A program made the translations under genes and the position numbers. From NCBI RefSeq assembly GCF_006274605.1, contig NZ_CP040846.1, forward strand, positions 1,061,041-1,125,040: a stretch of DNA of 64,000 bases, in the 5' to 3' direction. Source of the DNA: Thermococcus indicus (GTDB lineage: Archaea; Methanobacteriota_B; Thermococci; Thermococcales; Thermococcaceae). Below the pieces are notes generated by a model. It was not told the DNA's origin and made no database searches. It saw only the letters and a program-made list of their open reading frames with translations. The stretch's first letter is position 1, and every line of letters starts with the position of its first letter. Below are positions 9,067-17,444 of this stretch, piece by piece.

Positions 9067-9479
9067 GGCCGGAGATTATCTACCTTGACACAAGTGCTCT
9101 CATAGCGCTTTTTAATTCGCGGGACAAAAACCATCAAGCCGCGGTGGCCTTTCTGGAGACCTCCCTTAAAATGGGTGTGGTGTTTCTTCTCTCCCGACCG
9201 GTGCTCGTTGAGTACCTGAACGGACTGGCAAAGCGGGTGGGAAAAGATGTCGCTAGGGAACAGTACGAGGCCATTACCTCCAGCAGGTTCATATACATGG
9301 AAAACGAAACCGAAAAAGACTGGTCACGTGCATGGGGGCTCTTTTTTAAGTACCGGGACAGCAAAGGGATAGACATCTTCGACTCCCTCAGCTTTGCTAT
9401 AATGGAGAGGCTTGGTCTGAGGAGGGTTTTTACATTTGACAGCGATTTTGAAGTTCACGGATTTGAGAGACTTCCATAG
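9051..9479 (+). CDS. PIN-domain toxin (VapC family)
   Basis: A 142-residue PIN-domain ribonuclease. The acidic active-site pattern is present: YLDTSALIALF (first Asp), VLVEYLN (Glu), GIDIFDSLSFAIM (Asp) and FTFDSDF (last Asp). VapC toxins cut tRNA or rRNA when freed from the antitoxin. It pairs with the overlapping gene upstream. Confidence 0.88.
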   Translation: MGKRIRPEIIYLDTSALIALFNSRDKNHQAAVAFLETSLKMGVVFLLSRPVLVEYLNGLAKRVGKDVAREQYEAITSSRFIYMENETEKDWSRAWGLFFKYRDSKGIDIFDSLSFAIMERLGLRRVFTFDSDFEVHGFERLP

Positions 9480-9497
9480 CGGAGAGGAGGTGCGGTC

Positions 9498-10553
9498 ATG
9501 AAGTTTCTCGTGAAGACCCAGAAGGGTATGGAGGGCGTTGCGGCCAATTACATCAGGGAGGAGCTCCCGGACGCCGAGGTTTGGATTTCTCCGATGGGCT
9601 ATTACGGACTTGTCATCGTGGAGACTGAGGATGAGAACGCGGGCGAGGTGATGCTCGGCATTCCCGAGATCGAGAGGGTCATTCCCGTTCTCGCGGAGGT
9701 TCCGGCCGAGATTGAGAGGATCGTTGAAACCGCCGAGAAGGTGGCCCCGCTCATAGGGGAAAACGAGACCTTCGCAGTGAAGACAAAGAGGCGCGGAAAG
9801 CACGGGTTCTCAAGCATCGACGTCAACAGGGAGCTCGGGGCAAAGGTGCGCGAGCTCACGGGCGCCGACGTGAACCTCAGCTGGCCGGACAAGGTTGTTC
9901 AGGTTGAGATAATCGGGGACAGGGCATACGTTTCGGTTCTCCCTGGCGAGGAGTTCAGGAAGTTCACTCCGGACAAGAGGGACGCCAGGGAGCTCTTCCG
10001 CAAGGTCACGGTAGTTCAGATGCCGTACTGGGGAGGCTACAAGGTCTGCCGCTCCTTTGGGGAGAAGATCGGAAGGGCCGCCCAGGCCTTCGAGGTGAAG
10101 GAACTCATAATAGCCCCGAAGGGGAAGATGGATGCCCTTGAGCTGGCCGAGTTCATCAAAGGGGTCAGGGTTGGTCAGGAGAGCAGGCACAGGATACAGC
10201 GTGAGAGCTATCCATGGAAGGTTGAGAAGGTTCCCGTCAGCGTGTGGGACCTTTACCAGGTGGTTCGCGACAAAAGGAGGGACAAGAGACTCCTCATAAT
10301 AACGGACCCCAAGGGCCCAACCGTGGCGCAGGTTGGAGAGAGGCTTGCGCGCGACATGTTCCACGCGAAGGAGGTCGTGGTGTTCATCGGCTCCCGCGAG
10401 GGGATTCCGAGGGGTCTCTTCAGGTTCGCAGATTACGTTATCGACCTTGCCCCGTACATGACCTTCGCCACCGAGCACGGCATTCCAGCCGCACTCGTGT
10501 CCCTCTGGGAGGTTTACGAGGAATACGCAGGGAAGCGGGAGGAAAGAACCTGA
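9498..10553 (+). CDS. THUMP-SPOUT RNA methylase
   Basis: A 351-residue protein with GGAGGTG before ATG 9498. Residues 1-155 form a THUMP-like RNA-binding module (KFLVKTQKGMEGVAANYI; FAVKTKRRGKHGFSSIDVNRELGAKV). The C-terminal half resembles the SPOUT methyltransferase fold: LLIITDPKGP and VVVFIGSREGIPRGLFRFADYVIDLAPYMTFATEHGIPAALVSLWEVY would form the knotted SAM pocket. The RNA target is unknown. The product annotation in Thermococcales is a SPOUT family RNA methylase. Confidence 0.8.
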   Translation: MKFLVKTQKGMEGVAANYIREELPDAEVWISPMGYYGLVIVETEDENAGEVMLGIPEIERVIPVLAEVPAEIERIVETAEKVAPLIGENETFAVKTKRRGKHGFSSIDVNRELGAKVRELTGADVNLSWPDKVVQVEIIGDRAYVSVLPGEEFRKFTPDKRDARELFRKVTVVQMPYWGGYKVCRSFGEKIGRAAQAFEVKELIIAPKGKMDALELAEFIKGVRVGQESRHRIQRESYPWKVEKVPVSVWDLYQVVRDKRRDKRLLIITDPKGPTVAQVGERLARDMFHAKEVVVFIGSREGIPRGLFRFADYVIDLAPYMTFATEHGIPAALVSLWEVYEEYAGKREERT

Positions 10554-10596
10554 ATTTTTCTTTAATTCTTCAATTCTTGAATTATGCTTTGGCGAG

Positions 10597-10653
10597 GCGT
10601 CAGACCCTAAGGTCGTCCTCACCGTTCGGGAATCCGCCGTAGTCATCATCCGC
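10597..10653 (-). ncRNA. C/D box guide sRNA
   Basis: Read on the minus strand, the order is C box ATGATGA (10649-10643), 13-nt guide, D' box CCGA (10629-10626), 3-nt spacer, C' box GTGAGGA (10622-10616), 12-nt guide CGACCTTAGGGT, D box CTGA (10603-10600). C' and D' each differ from consensus at one base, as is usual. A TATA-like TTTTAAAA at about 10673-10680 on the same strand puts a transcript start almost exactly at the 5' end. It should direct 2'-O-methylation opposite the fifth base upstream of D and D'. Targets not assigned. Confidence 0.75.
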
Positions 10654-10685
10654 CCGAGGAGAATTCCCGTCGAGGTTTTAAAATC

Positions 10686-11408
10686 TCACGCCCCTCCGTT
10701 GAGGAGGTAGAACAGGCCAGCGCCCACGAAGCCGCCCAGGAGTGAGGCCAGGAAATTGGTTGAGTTGTTGTTGGTGATGCCCTCGTTCTCCAGGGTGGCG
10801 CCTATGAGGCTGTCCAGATTGACCCCGATGAAACCGCCCAGGGTCACCGCGAGGAGCATGAGGCCCTTCTCCGCGGTCAGGGGGAGGGCAAAGGGTGCTA
10901 TCACCAGCGTCCCTGCGAGGGCGAAGAGCTCACCCGCCCATGACACGGCGCCGTTGGTTCCTGGCTTGGCGGGTTTGAAGTTGGTTATCAGTTTCGGGCT
11001 CTTCCCGAAGACCTTTCCGAGCTCGCTGGCTAGTGTGTCCCCGTTAGCCGTCGCGATGGCCGCGAACGTGGCCGCCCAGAAAACGTCCATCTGGGACAGG
11101 TGCTCAAAGGCGAGAAATATGGCGGCAGCGAGCCCGTTTCCAAGGACGTTGCCCCAGCTCCTGACTCCGTTTCTGCCCTGGGCCGTGCCGAGTCTGGCCT
11201 TCTCCATAAACCGATACTTGGTTGCAAGAACGCCAAGAACCACGAAGGCCACCATGGCCAGGAACGGATAGATCCCGCCGAGTTCTATGACAACAAGCCC
11301 AAGGGCCGCTGCAGCTGTGGCGCCCTTTGCATCGAGGGCTTTGAACCGATACGAGCCAAGTCCCAGCCCTGCGACCACTGCCATGTCCACGGCGATTCTT
11401 TCGAGCAT
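10686..11408 (-). CDS. DUF92 family integral membrane protein
   Basis: A 240-residue protein from ATG 11408 (GGGTGAC upstream; a GTG at 11417 is also possible). It has about six hydrophobic helices and the DUF92 marks: KYRFMEKARLGTAQGRNGVRSWGNVLGNG near the middle and ATANGDTLASELGKVFGKSPKLITNFKPAKPGTNGAVSWAGE. DUF92 proteins are related to plant phytyl-phosphate kinase and to CDP-archaeol/dolichol kinase-like enzymes, so a role in isoprenoid lipid phosphorylation is plausible but unproven. Confidence 0.82.
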   Translation of the reverse strand: MLERIAVDMAVVAGLGLGSYRFKALDAKGATAAAALGLVVIELGGIYPFLAMVAFVVLGVLATKYRFMEKARLGTAQGRNGVRSWGNVLGNGLAAAIFLAFEHLSQMDVFWAATFAAIATANGDTLASELGKVFGKSPKLITNFKPAKPGTNGAVSWAGELFALAGTLVIAPFALPLTAEKGLMLLAVTLGGFIGVNLDSLIGATLENEGITNNNSTNFLASLLGGFVGAGLFYLLNGGA

Positions 11409-11486
11409 CTCTGTCACCCTGGGAAGAAGTGCTGCGGTGCGTTTATTATTCTTTCCCTCGGCGGTTGACGAAGGAAGTAAAGGAAA

Positions 11487-11936
11487 TCAAAGAACCTCGA
11501 ACTTGACGGTCTCGGTCACGAAGGTTATGTCGAGCTTGTCGATTCCGGGTATCTTTCTGGAGACCTCTGCGATGATCCTCTCGAGCTCCTTCATGTCCTT
11601 CGGTCCAACTATGTGGACGACCAGGCTGTGGGAGCCGATGGCACGCTGGATGATCTTGATGTTCTCGTCCTCAACCAGCGCGGGGATTATCTCGTCGATG
11701 TTGACCGATGGCTTGAGGGTTATTCCGAGGATCACGTGGACGTAGCCGAGGGCATCGTAGTCGGGTATGACGGTGTATTTCTTTATGACGCCGTTCCTCT
11801 CGAGGCGGTCCATTCTCCTGGATATCCTCTGTCTGGTGGTGCCGAGGATCTCGGCGAGCTCCTTATAGGTAAGGCGGGCGTTCCTTGAGAGAAGCTTTAA
11901 AATGCGGATGTCGATTCCGTTTATTTTATCCGCCAT
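11487..11936 (-). CDS. Lrp/AsnC family transcription regulator
   Basis: A 149-residue regulator with an N-terminal HTH (DIRILKLLSRNARLTYKELAEILGTTRQRISRRMDRLERNGVIKKYTVIPDY) and a C-terminal RAM ligand-binding domain. It has a GGGGGTGAAGAG ribosome site. Its own promoter region at about 11960-12000 has TTTTTATAAT on the minus strand. Ligand and targets are unknown. The neighbours do not form an obvious regulon. Confidence 0.9.
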   Translation of the reverse strand: MADKINGIDIRILKLLSRNARLTYKELAEILGTTRQRISRRMDRLERNGVIKKYTVIPDYDALGYVHVILGITLKPSVNIDEIIPALVEDENIKIIQRAIGSHSLVVHIVGPKDMKELERIIAEVSRKIPGIDKLDITFVTETVKFEVL

Positions 11937-12093
11937 CTCTTCACCCCCCAGTACTTTTAATCTCGGTTGGTCGTTTGATTATAAAAATGTTTCTATAAGT
12001 TGGATTATTTCTAACCCTCCGGTCACTCTGTGGGCACCCAATGGCCGTAAAACCCGGTTATACAGTGGAACCAGTTGTTACAGTGGAAGATCT

Positions 12094-12408
12094 TTATCCC
12101 CCGGGGTCCTCATCGGGTTCTCTCCATCGGTTCTTGTCACGGATCCGATACTTCTCTAGGCTTTTATCCAGTGCATTTATGAGGTCGATGTCGTAGTAGT
12201 TCGCGATGCATGCGAGTGCGAAGACCACGTCGCCAATTTCTTCCTCCAGACGTTCCTTCCCACCAGTGCCTTTTACACCCTCGACCTTCAGAAGCTCGTC
12301 CGCCAGCTCGCCGACCTCCTCCACCAGCGCCGCGAGCATCTCGAAGGGACTCCAGTAGCCGCCGAACTCCCTGACGAGCCTGTCAACTTTTTCCTGATGT
12401 TCGTTCAC
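12094..12408 (-). CDS. MazG-type nucleotide pyrophosphohydrolase
   Basis: A 104-residue protein. I place the start at GTG 12408, just after the ArsR stop (GGTGTGACCGTG). It shows the all-alpha MazG metal site EEVGELADELLK...RLEEEIGDVVFALACIANYYDIDL (ExxE and ExxD). Such enzymes hydrolyse NTPs or dNTPs to the monophosphate and PPi, often clearing damaged nucleotides. It is translationally linked to the ArsR-type gene upstream. Confidence 0.85.
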   Translation of the reverse strand: MNEHQEKVDRLVREFGGYWSPFEMLAALVEEVGELADELLKVEGVKGTGGKERLEEEIGDVVFALACIANYYDIDLINALDKSLEKYRIRDKNRWREPDEDPGG

Positions 12409-12410
12409 GG

Positions 12411-12788
12411 TCACACCAGACCCTCGCGGGCCTTTGTGAGATACTCCTCGAGCACATCTCTGTTGGTCCTGTAGAAGTGCATCTTGCCCTCCTTGCGCTC
12501 CTCGATCAGGTTCAGGGCCTTGAGGGTACGGAGGTGGTGGCTGATCAGGGTCTGGTCCTGCTCGAGGATCTTTGATATCAGGCACACGCACATCCAGTTG
12601 TCTTTCAGAAGCTTGAGTATCCTGAACCTCAGGGGGTTGGATATTGCCTTGAGGAAGCTCATCGTCTCGTCATCGACGTGGATGTCCAATTCCCTGTCCA
12701 GGTCGGGTATGCTGCATGTCTCAAAACACTGCATCACTGTTCTCTTCTGCTTCTCGTCCAGCTTGTCCAGGACGTCACGCACCTTCAT
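12411..12788 (-). CDS. ArsR-family winged-helix repressor
   Basis: A 125-residue protein from ATG 12788 (TTGGTGTTGGA upstream). The winged helix is clear: ISNPLRFRILKLLKDNWMCVCLISKILEQDQTLISHHLRTLKALNLI. The CVC in the recognition region matches the ELCVCDL-type metal site of ArsR/SmtB sensors, and an extra CxxxC (CFETC) lies near residue 25. Metal or redox sensing is therefore likely. It shares an operon with MazG. Confidence 0.85.
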   Translation of the reverse strand: MKVRDVLDKLDEKQKRTVMQCFETCSIPDLDRELDIHVDDETMSFLKAISNPLRFRILKLLKDNWMCVCLISKILEQDQTLISHHLRTLKALNLIEERKEGKMHFYRTNRDVLEEYLTKAREGLV

Positions 12789-12869
12789 GTCCAACACCAA
12801 AACTCTTAGTGCGGCCCACCTTTTTAAGAATTTTCACATGAACGGGGGTCGGTCCCATGCGTGGTGGCC

Positions 12870-13241
12870 TCAGTCAACTATCTCCATCCAGATGCTCTCG
12901 CCGCTGCTTGTGTATGCTCTGACGGTATCTTCCGTGAAGGGATACGCTATTATCAGGTGAACCCCTCCGAACTTCGAGAAGAAGTGGAGGTCCGCCCCGG
13001 AGGGCCTGGCGCTCGGGCCGGGATGTGAGTGGACGGTTCCCTTTATGCTCTCGTCGTAGGGCAGCATCCAGGTGTCGAAGAAGGCCGAGCTCGTGCCGAA
13101 GTGGGGGTTGGGGGCTATGAGAACCTCCTCGAAGACCCCGTCTTTCTCCCTCAGGAAACCGGCGAACTCGTTTGGGTAGAACTCGCGCGCCAGCTCGAGC
13201 AGGTATTCGAGCAGCTCCCTCCGTATTCTCACGACTTCCAT
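12870..13241 (-). CDS. JAMM/MPN+ metallopeptidase (probable desampylase)
   Basis: A 123-residue single-domain protein with the complete JAMM motif: Glu in NEFAGFL, then VHSHPGPSARPSGADLHFF (HxH-x7-S-x2-D). Archaeal stand-alone JAMM enzymes remove ubiquitin-like SAMP modifiers from proteins or trim their precursors, and a close relative in Pyrococcus has been characterised. All zinc ligands are present. It is followed downstream by MazG/ArsR on the same strand but with a gap. Confidence 0.85.
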   Translation of the reverse strand: MEVVRIRRELLEYLLELAREFYPNEFAGFLREKDGVFEEVLIAPNPHFGTSSAFFDTWMLPYDESIKGTVHSHPGPSARPSGADLHFFSKFGGVHLIIAYPFTEDTVRAYTSSGESIWMEIVD

Positions 13242-13276
13242 GCTTTCACCTTCTCGGCCTGTGAAAATAGGGAAAC

Positions 13277-13657
13277 TCAGAGGACGGCGATGGCCTCTAT
13301 CTCAACTGCCACTCCTTTGGGCAGGTTTGAGACCTCAACAACCGCCCTGGCAGGCTTGGAGCTGGAGAAGTAGCGGTTGTAAACCTCGTTGAATCTGGCA
13401 TAGTCTCCCATGTTCCTGATGTAAACCGTGACCTTCACCACGTTCTCGGCGCTTCCTCCCGCGGCCTCGACCACCGCCAGAAGGTTCTCAATGGCCACCC
13501 TGGCCTGCTCCTCTATGTCCCCGTCCACGAGTTCCCCGGTTTCGGGGTTTATCGGTATCTGTCCGGAGACGAAGAGGAGCCTTCCTTCCGCAATGATTCC
13601 CTGGCTGTAGGGACCTATCGGCTTCGGGGCCCTCTCAGTAAAGACGGTTTCCTTCAT
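13277..13657 (-). CDS. Rid family enamine/imine deaminase (RidA)
   Basis: A 126-residue protein starting [20 protein letters not shown] at ATG 13657 with GGAGGTGG upstream. It shows the RidA signature: [26 protein letters not shown], and the Arg/Glu active-site region [25 protein letters not shown]. RidA hydrolyses reactive 2-aminoacrylate-type enamines released by PLP enzymes. It is a standard length for the family. Confidence 0.93.
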   Translation of the reverse strand: MKETVFTERAPKPIGPYSQGIIAEGRLLFVSGQIPINPETGELVDGDIEEQARVAIENLLAVVEAAGGSAENVVKVTVYIRNMGDYARFNEVYNRYFSSSKPARAVVEVSNLPKGVAVEIEAIAVL

Positions 13658-13673
13658 TCTTCCACCTCCATTC

Positions 13674-13742
13674 GAATCAGCGAAGCGAAGACTCCTCATT
13701 GCGGCTGGGGCACCGCTCGGGTGTCCTCGGCTTCATCACTCT
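13674..13742 (-). ncRNA. C/D box guide sRNA
   Basis: On the minus strand the order is C box GTGATGA (13739-13733), 12-nt guide AGCCGAGGACAC, D' box CCGA (13720-13717), 17-nt spacer, C' box ATGAGGA (13699-13693), 12-nt guide GTCTTCGCTTCG, D box CTGA (13680-13677). Guide lengths are ideal for both boxes. It sits in the gap just below the DUF2666-like gene and just above RidA on the same strand. No separate promoter is evident, so it may be cut from a longer transcript. Confidence 0.7.
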
Positions 13743-13750
13743 CTCCGGGT

Positions 13751-14554
13751 TCACTTCTTCTCAAGGTACTTTTCAAGGCTCTTGGCCGGGACATCGAGGG
13801 GCAGGCCTATCTTCTCCAGGGCCTTCCTCAGGGCGTAAACACGGGCATGCTCAACGAACGGCTTGGGAGCGTAGTTCTCGGCCGGGAAGTGCATGTACTT
13901 CTCAACGACCGCAGGGATCTCGGCCTTTCTAACCTTCTTGAACTCCCCGAACCATGCGTCTATTCCATCCACGTCGATGCCGGCGTAGACGGGGAGCTTC
14001 AGGGTTATGCTCTCGTTTATGCCCGCGAGGAGCCTTGCGACGTCCGCCATCGGCGTCTTGTCGTCGATTATGAGCCTCCGGACGGCCCTCCACTTGCCGT
14101 GCTCCGCGCTGAGGTGGAACGCCGTAAAGTTGACGTGGTCCTCGTTGTAAGGGAAGACTATCCTGACCTCGCTCAGCGGCCCCTCTGGGTAGTCCACGGG
14201 GGCTTTCCTGGAGAGAACATCCCTGACGAGGAGAGCCTTGGCGACGTCAACGAGGTGCTTCCTGAGCTTTTTGTCGTCCTCGAAGACGAGCTGGCCCAGC
14301 TTCCTCGCGGTTCCCGGGGATTTGAGCGCCACAACGGCATCACTCAGGTTCTTCTGCGCCAGTTCCTCTGCTAGGCTCGCTATTCCCGCGACGTTCATGA
14401 CCTCCGTGAGGTACTCAGGTATCTTCGCGTTGACCGTGTTGGCGATGCTCGCTATGAAGTGAGCCACCTTCTCGTCGTCCATATCGAGGAGCCTGTCGGC
14501 AACCTTCCAGTTCCCGTGATGCGCCGTGAACACTATCTGGTCTTCCACCCTCAT
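13751..14554 (-). CDS. DUF2666-like protein with two internal repeats
   Basis: A 267-residue soluble protein from ATG 14554 (GGTGAAAGCG upstream; ATG 14566 also possible). It has two copies of one helical unit: residues about 5-50 ([33 protein letters not shown]) and about 140-190 ([36 protein letters not shown]). This matches an archaeal family I know as DUF2666, of unknown function. No catalytic motif is visible. A C/D sRNA follows 9 bases after its stop. Confidence 0.65.
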   Translation of the reverse strand: MRVEDQIVFTAHHGNWKVADRLLDMDDEKVAHFIASIANTVNAKIPEYLTEVMNVAGIASLAEELAQKNLSDAVVALKSPGTARKLGQLVFEDDKKLRKHLVDVAKALLVRDVLSRKAPVDYPEGPLSEVRIVFPYNEDHVNFTAFHLSAEHGKWRAVRRLIIDDKTPMADVARLLAGINESITLKLPVYAGIDVDGIDAWFGEFKKVRKAEIPAVVEKYMHFPAENYAPKPFVEHARVYALRKALEKIGLPLDVPAKSLEKYLEKK

Positions 14555-14671
14555 CGCTTTCACCATTCATTATGGATTCCATGCACTATTTTAGCTTTTT
14601 CTCGGATGCCTCAAAAAAGTTATAAATCGCCCCGAGCATTCAGGGTTGAGAGAACGAAAGAGGGAAGAAAA

Positions 14672-16576
14672 ATGGGGGACAAAGAGAAGATTGAAGAGGC
14701 CCTGGCCCCCAGGGAGTACGGCGAGAGCCTGGAGCTGGGCGTGGATTTCAGCACCACCGAGGAGATCAAGGTTCCGGAGAAGCTAATAGACCAGGTCATC
14801 GGCCAGGAACATGCCGTCGAGGTCATCAGAACCGCGGCGAACCAGAAGAGGCACGTCCTTTTAATCGGAGAACCCGGAACCGGCAAGTCCATGCTCGGTC
14901 AGGCCATGGCGGAGCTTCTCCCGACGGAGAACCTCGAGGATATACTGGTCTTCCCGAACCCAGAGGACGAGAACATGCCCAAGATAAAGACCGTCCCCGC
15001 CTGCCAGGGAAGACGGATAGTCGAGAAGTACCGGGAGAAGGCCAAGGGCCAGGAGAGTATAAAATCGTACATCCTCCTGTTCGTTATGTTCACCGTCATG
15101 CTTGCCCTTTTCATAGACTTCAACGCGACGACGCTCCTGATGGGGCTCTTTGTCATTATACTCACCATAATGGCGCTCTCCAACATGCGCCTCAAGGGCT
15201 CCGTTCTTGTTCCGAAGCTTCTCGTGGACAACTGCGGCAGGACCAAGGCACCGTTCATCGACGCAACCGGCGCGCACGCGGGCGCGCTCCTCGGCGATGT
15301 GAGACACGACCCGTTCCAGAGCGGCGGCCTCGGAACGCCCGCCCACGAGAGGGTAGAGCCCGGAATGATACACCGCGCCCACAAGGGAGTCCTGTTTATA
15401 GACGAGGTAGCTACGCTGAGCCTCAAGATGCAGCAGAGCCTCCTCACAGCGATGCAGGAGAAGAGGTTCCCGATAACCGGCCAGAGCGAGATGTCGAGCG
15501 GCGCGATGGTCAGGACCGAGCCGGTCCCGTGCGACTTCGTCCTCGTCGCGGCCGGGAACCTCGACACCGTTGACAAGATGCACCCGGCATTGCGCTCCCG
15601 TATAAGGGGCTACGGCTACGAGGTTTACATGCGCACGACGATGCCGGACACTCTGGAGAACAGGAAGAAGCTCGTCCAGTTCGTCGCACAGGAGGTAATC
15701 CGCGACGGGAAGATACCGCACTTCACCAGGGAGGCCGTTGAGGAGGTAGTCAGGGAGGCCCAGAAGCGGGCAGGCAGAAAGGGGCACCTCACCCTCCGCC
15801 TCCGCGACCTCGGCGGTATCGTTAGGGCTGCGGGCGACATAGCCGTAAAGAAGGGCAGGAAGTACGTCGAGAGGGAGGACGTGATAGAGGCCGTCAGGAT
15901 GGCGAAGCCGCTCGAGAAGCAGCTCGCCGACTGGTACATCGAGAGGAAGAAGGAGTACCAGGTCATCAAGGCGGAGGGCAAGGGAATCGGCCGCGTGAAC
16001 GGTCTCGCCGTCATAGGCGAGCAGAGCGGTATAGTCCTGCCGATAGAGGCGGTCGTTGCCCCCGCCGCCAGCAAGGAGGAGGGCAAGATTATCGTCACAG
16101 GAAAGCTGGGTGAGATAGCGAAGGAGGCGGTTCAGAACGTCTCGGCGATAATCAAGCGCTACAAGGGCGAGGACATAAGCCGCTACGATATACACGTCCA
16201 GTTCCTCCAGACCTACGAGGGTGTCGAGGGCGACTCGGCGAGCATAAGCGTGGCCACCGCGGTCATATCCGCGCTGGAGGAGATACCGATAAGGCAGGAT
16301 GTTGCCATGACGGGCTCGCTCAGCGTCCTCGGTGAGGTGCTCCCGATAGGGGGTGCCACGCCGAAGATAGAGGCCGCAATCGAGGCCGGCATAAAGACCG
16401 TCATAATCCCCAAGGCCAACGAGAAGGACGTCTTCCTCAGCAAGGACAAGGCGGAGAAGATACAGATATTCCCGGTCGAGACCATCGACCAGGTCCTTGA
16501 GATCGCCCTCGTGGACAACGAGAGGAAGGATGAGCTTCTCAGGCGCATAAGGGAGGCCCTTCCGCTCTCCCTTTGA
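14672..16576 (+). CDS. lonB: ATP-dependent membrane protease LonB
   Basis: A 634-residue archaeal Lon from ATG 14672. Order: Walker [14 protein letters not shown]; two transmembrane helices ([31 protein letters not shown]) inserted in the AAA+ domain, which anchor it to the membrane; Walker [13 protein letters not shown]; and a C-terminal protease domain with catalytic Ser in EGDSASIS and Lys in [14 protein letters not shown]. It degrades unfolded and some membrane proteins. No intein is present, although some relatives carry one. A TATA-like AAAAAAGTTATAAAT (about 14613-14627) lies upstream. Confidence 0.95.
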   Translation: MGDKEKIEEALAPREYGESLELGVDFSTTEEIKVPEKLIDQVIGQEHAVEVIRTAANQKRHVLLIGEPGTGKSMLGQAMAELLPTENLEDILVFPNPEDENMPKIKTVPACQGRRIVEKYREKAKGQESIKSYILLFVMFTVMLALFIDFNATTLLMGLFVIILTIMALSNMRLKGSVLVPKLLVDNCGRTKAPFIDATGAHAGALLGDVRHDPFQSGGLGTPAHERVEPGMIHRAHKGVLFIDEVATLSLKMQQSLLTAMQEKRFPITGQSEMSSGAMVRTEPVPCDFVLVAAGNLDTVDKMHPALRSRIRGYGYEVYMRTTMPDTLENRKKLVQFVAQEVIRDGKIPHFTREAVEEVVREAQKRAGRKGHLTLRLRDLGGIVRAAGDIAVKKGRKYVEREDVIEAVRMAKPLEKQLADWYIERKKEYQVIKAEGKGIGRVNGLAVIGEQSGIVLPIEAVVAPAASKEEGKIIVTGKLGEIAKEAVQNVSAIIKRYKGEDISRYDIHVQFLQTYEGVEGDSASISVATAVISALEEIPIRQDVAMTGSLSVLGEVLPIGGATPKIEAAIEAGIKTVIIPKANEKDVFLSKDKAEKIQIFPVETIDQVLEIALVDNERKDELLRRIREALPLSL

Positions 16577-16703
16577 ACTTTCCTTCCCTCTTCTTCCGTC
16601 GCCGGCAGCCTTTCCTGGTCACCACATTTCGGTTCGTGGTTCCCATTCATGTCCAGAAATGCTTAAAAAACGTCCCATCCACGTTACCCACGGAGGTGAG
16701 CTA

Positions 16704-17444
16704 ATGCTCAAAGTTGAGAACCTTCACGTCTCGGTAGAGGGCAGGGCCATACTCAAGGGCCTCGCCCTTGAGGTGAATCCCGGTGAGTTTCACGTTGTCA
16801 TGGGACCGAATGGCTCTGGGAAGTCAACGCTGGCCCTCACAATAGCGGGTCATCCAAGGTACTCCGTGGAGGGTGGAAGGATACTCTTCGACGGGGAGGA
16901 TATAACCGGCCTTGGCCCCGACGAGAGGGCCAGGAGGGGGATAATGCTGGCCTTCCAGCACCCCCACGAGGTCGAGGGCGTTAGGATCATTGAGTTTCTC
17001 CAGCAGGTTCTGGTTGAAACGAAGGGCGTTGATCCAGTGGAGGCCTACGACAGGATAGTCAAAAAGGCGGAGGAGCTGTGGTTCCGGGAGGAGGACCTTC
17101 ACCGCTACGTTAACGTTGGTTTCTCCGGCGGTGAGAGGAAGCGGCTTGAGCTACTTCAGGCGCTCCTCATAGAGCCGAAGCTCCTCATCCTCGACGAGCC
17201 AGACAGCGGTGTGGACGTTGACTCCCTGAGCGTCATCAGCAGAAAGATAGAGGAGCTGCATCAGCGCGGCACGGCTGTGCTCCTCATCACTCACTACGGC
17301 AGGATACTCGGACACCTCGACAGGGAGAAGCTCAGGGTTCACGTCATGAAGGACGGCAGGATAGTGAAGACCGGAAGCGGCGAGCTGGTGGAAAGAATAG
17401 AGAGCGAGGGCTTCGGCAGGATATTCGAGGAGGTGGGAGAATGA
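16704..17444 (+). CDS. sufC: Fe-S cluster assembly ATPase SufC
   Basis: A 246-residue ABC ATPase from ATG 16704 behind GGAGGTGAG. Walker A GPNGSGKST, the signature FSGGERKR, Walker B LLILDEPDSGVD and the switch His in LLITHYGR are all intact. The long VEGVRIIEFLQQVLVETKG insertion is the SufC type. It works with SufB, whose ATG overlaps the SufC stop (ATGA). A TATA-like GCTTAAAAAACG lies at about 16660-16671. Confidence 0.95.
   Translation: MLKVENLHVSVEGRAILKGLALEVNPGEFHVVMGPNGSGKSTLALTIAGHPRYSVEGGRILFDGEDITGLGPDERARRGIMLAFQHPHEVEGVRIIEFLQQVLVETKGVDPVEAYDRIVKKAEELWFREEDLHRYVNVGFSGGERKRLELLQALLIEPKLLILDEPDSGVDVDSLSVISRKIEELHQRGTAVLLITHYGRILGHLDREKLRVHVMKDGRIVKTGSGELVERIESEGFGRIFEEVGE

Noticed and set aside
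14861..16195. 444-codon open frame antisense to lonB
   Set aside because: LonB is complete and recognisable in the sense frame. The antisense frame is a by-product of high-GC codon use and has no ribosome site or family resemblance.
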